A stretch of 32,199 nucleotides of DNA from Streptomyces sp. JHA26 (GTDB lineage: Bacteria > Actinomycetota > Actinomycetes > Streptomycetales > Streptomycetaceae): assembly GCF_002005565.1 (NCBI RefSeq), contig NZ_BDJC01000071.1, positions 1 to 32,199 on the forward strand, in the 5' to 3' direction. Shown here in pieces: positions 31,539 to 32,199 of the stretch. Positions within the stretch are counted from its first letter, which is position 1. Every line of letters starts with the position of its first letter. Under the pieces are notes generated by a model. The model ran no database searches. It was not told the origin of the DNA and saw only the letters and a list, made by a program, of their open reading frames with translations. The position numbers and the translations under genes are program-made.

Positions 31539-32199
31539 GCCTCGCCTCCACCGGCGTGGTCCGGCGGCTGCGGCCCCGCCCCGCCGCCACGGCGCGCACC
31601 GCCGCCACGGCCGTCACCGCCGGCCGCGCAGCCCGTCCGGCTCTCTCCGCCGCCACCGCCCGGACCTGGGCCGAACTGCTGCGGGCCCCCGCGGTGTTCA
31701 CGGTGCCCGGCGACGTGCTGGCCGGCACCGCGGCCGCCGGGGCGCGGCCCGGGCGGACGACCGCCCTCGCGGTGGGCGCCTCGATGTGCCTGTACGAGGC
31801 GGGCATGGCCCTCAACGACTGGGCGGACCACGAGGAGGACGCGGTGCAGCGCCCGCACCGCCCGCTGCCCTCGGGCCGCATCCGGCCGCGTGCCGCGCTG
31901 ACGGCGGCGGGCACGCTGACGGCGGCGGGCCTGGCCCTGGCCGCCTGTGCCGGCCGGCGGACCCTGGCCGTGGCCGTGCCGCTGGCGGCCACGGTGTGGG
32001 CGTACGACCTGAAGCTGAAGCACACCCCGGCCGGTCCCGCCGCGATGGCCGCCGCGCGCGGACTGGACCTGCTGATGGGGGCGGCCGCCACCGGCCGTCC
32101 GCCGCGCCCGGCCCTCGTCCCGGCGGCCACCCTGGCCGGCCACACCTGCGCCGTCACCCTGGTCTCCCGCCGCGAGACCGGGGGGCGGCTCGCCGGCGG
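31535..32199 (+). CDS. UbiA-family membrane prenyltransferase, EboC-like, 3' end missing
   Basis: Begins at a GTG overlapping the previous stop and stays open to the window edge (221 codons visible). After an Ala/Arg-rich start it has ELLRAPAVFTVPGDVLAGTA (first helix), then the prenyl-diphosphate site NDWADHEEDAVQRPHRPLPS, which contains the UbiA NDxxDxxxD pattern followed by RPxRPLPSG. Later come hydrophobic helices (LTAAGLALAACAG, LAVAVPLAATVWAYDLKLKH). UbiA proteins are multi-pass membrane enzymes that prenylate aromatic or other acceptors. This short type next to an inositol phosphate synthase resembles EboC of the ebo operon. The acceptor is unknown. Confidence 0.85.
   Translation, partial: MSLASTGVVRRLRPRPAATARTAATAVTAGRAARPALSAATARTWAELLRAPAVFTVPGDVLAGTAAAGARPGRTTALAVGASMCLYEAGMALNDWADHEEDAVQRPHRPLPSGRIRPRAALTAAGTLTAAGLALAACAGRRTLAVAVPLAATVWAYDLKLKHTPAGPAAMAAARGLDLLMGAAATGRPPRPALVPAATLAGHTCAVTLVSRRETGGRLAG

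Overview
The window is very GC-rich actinobacterial DNA with strong third-position GC bias, AGGAGG-type ribosome binding sites, many GTG starts and 4-base stop/start overlaps. Together with three SARP regulators and a ScbR-like TetR protein, this points to Streptomyces or a close relative. Most of it (1 to about 28.8 kb) is an aromatic (type II) polyketide gene cluster. The last 3 kb looks like the start of a different locus.

Layout. 1-2069: 3' part of an acyl-CoA carboxylase beta subunit, then a gamma-butyrolactone-receptor-like TetR repressor. 2070-9346: regulatory block with three SARP activators. It encloses a minus-strand operon of type II thioesterase, KS-alpha and CLF (a second minimal PKS without its own ACP). 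9347-10126: mostly gene-free, with a decayed tandem copy of the SARP3 3' end, one possible small minus-strand gene and a strong hairpin. 10127-16189: plus-strand block of didomain aromatase/cyclase, acyl-CoA dehydrogenase-like protein, Sfp-type PPTase, stand-alone condensation-domain protein, a 45-residue acidic peptide and a PPOX-fold oxidoreductase, closed by a terminator. 16316-16813: SnoaL-like protein on the minus strand. 16980-27477: main biosynthetic run of FAD monooxygenase, tandem-ABM oxygenase, TcmI-type cyclase, KS, CLF, ACP, ketoreductase, didomain aromatase/cyclase and two more FAD monooxygenases. This order is that of angucycline clusters. 27494-27652: three terminator-like hairpins. 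27698-28783: O-methyltransferase on the minus strand. 29040-30137: secreted ScyD/ScyE-type beta-propeller. 30408-32199: inositol-3-phosphate synthase family protein and a UbiA-type (EboC-like) membrane prenyltransferase that runs off the window.

How it may work (inference). The carboxylase supplies malonyl-CoA and the PPTase activates the ACP. The main KS/CLF/ACP with KR, aromatase and cyclase would build a C9-reduced angucyclinone-type scaffold. The FAD oxygenases and the tandem-ABM oxygenase would then oxidise it, and the ABM protein may cleave a ring as the JadG/GilOII/AlpJ group does. What the standard pathway does not explain is the second half-set: KS/CLF, TE, a second aromatase/cyclase, an acyl-CoA dehydrogenase, a free condensation domain and a tiny acidic peptide. 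The main CLF also has Gly where the canonical CLF Gln sits, while the second CLF keeps the Gln. A division of labour between the two KS/CLF pairs is the most interesting testable idea here. No transporter, resistance gene, glycosyltransferase, transposase, tRNA, rRNA or CRISPR array was recognised.
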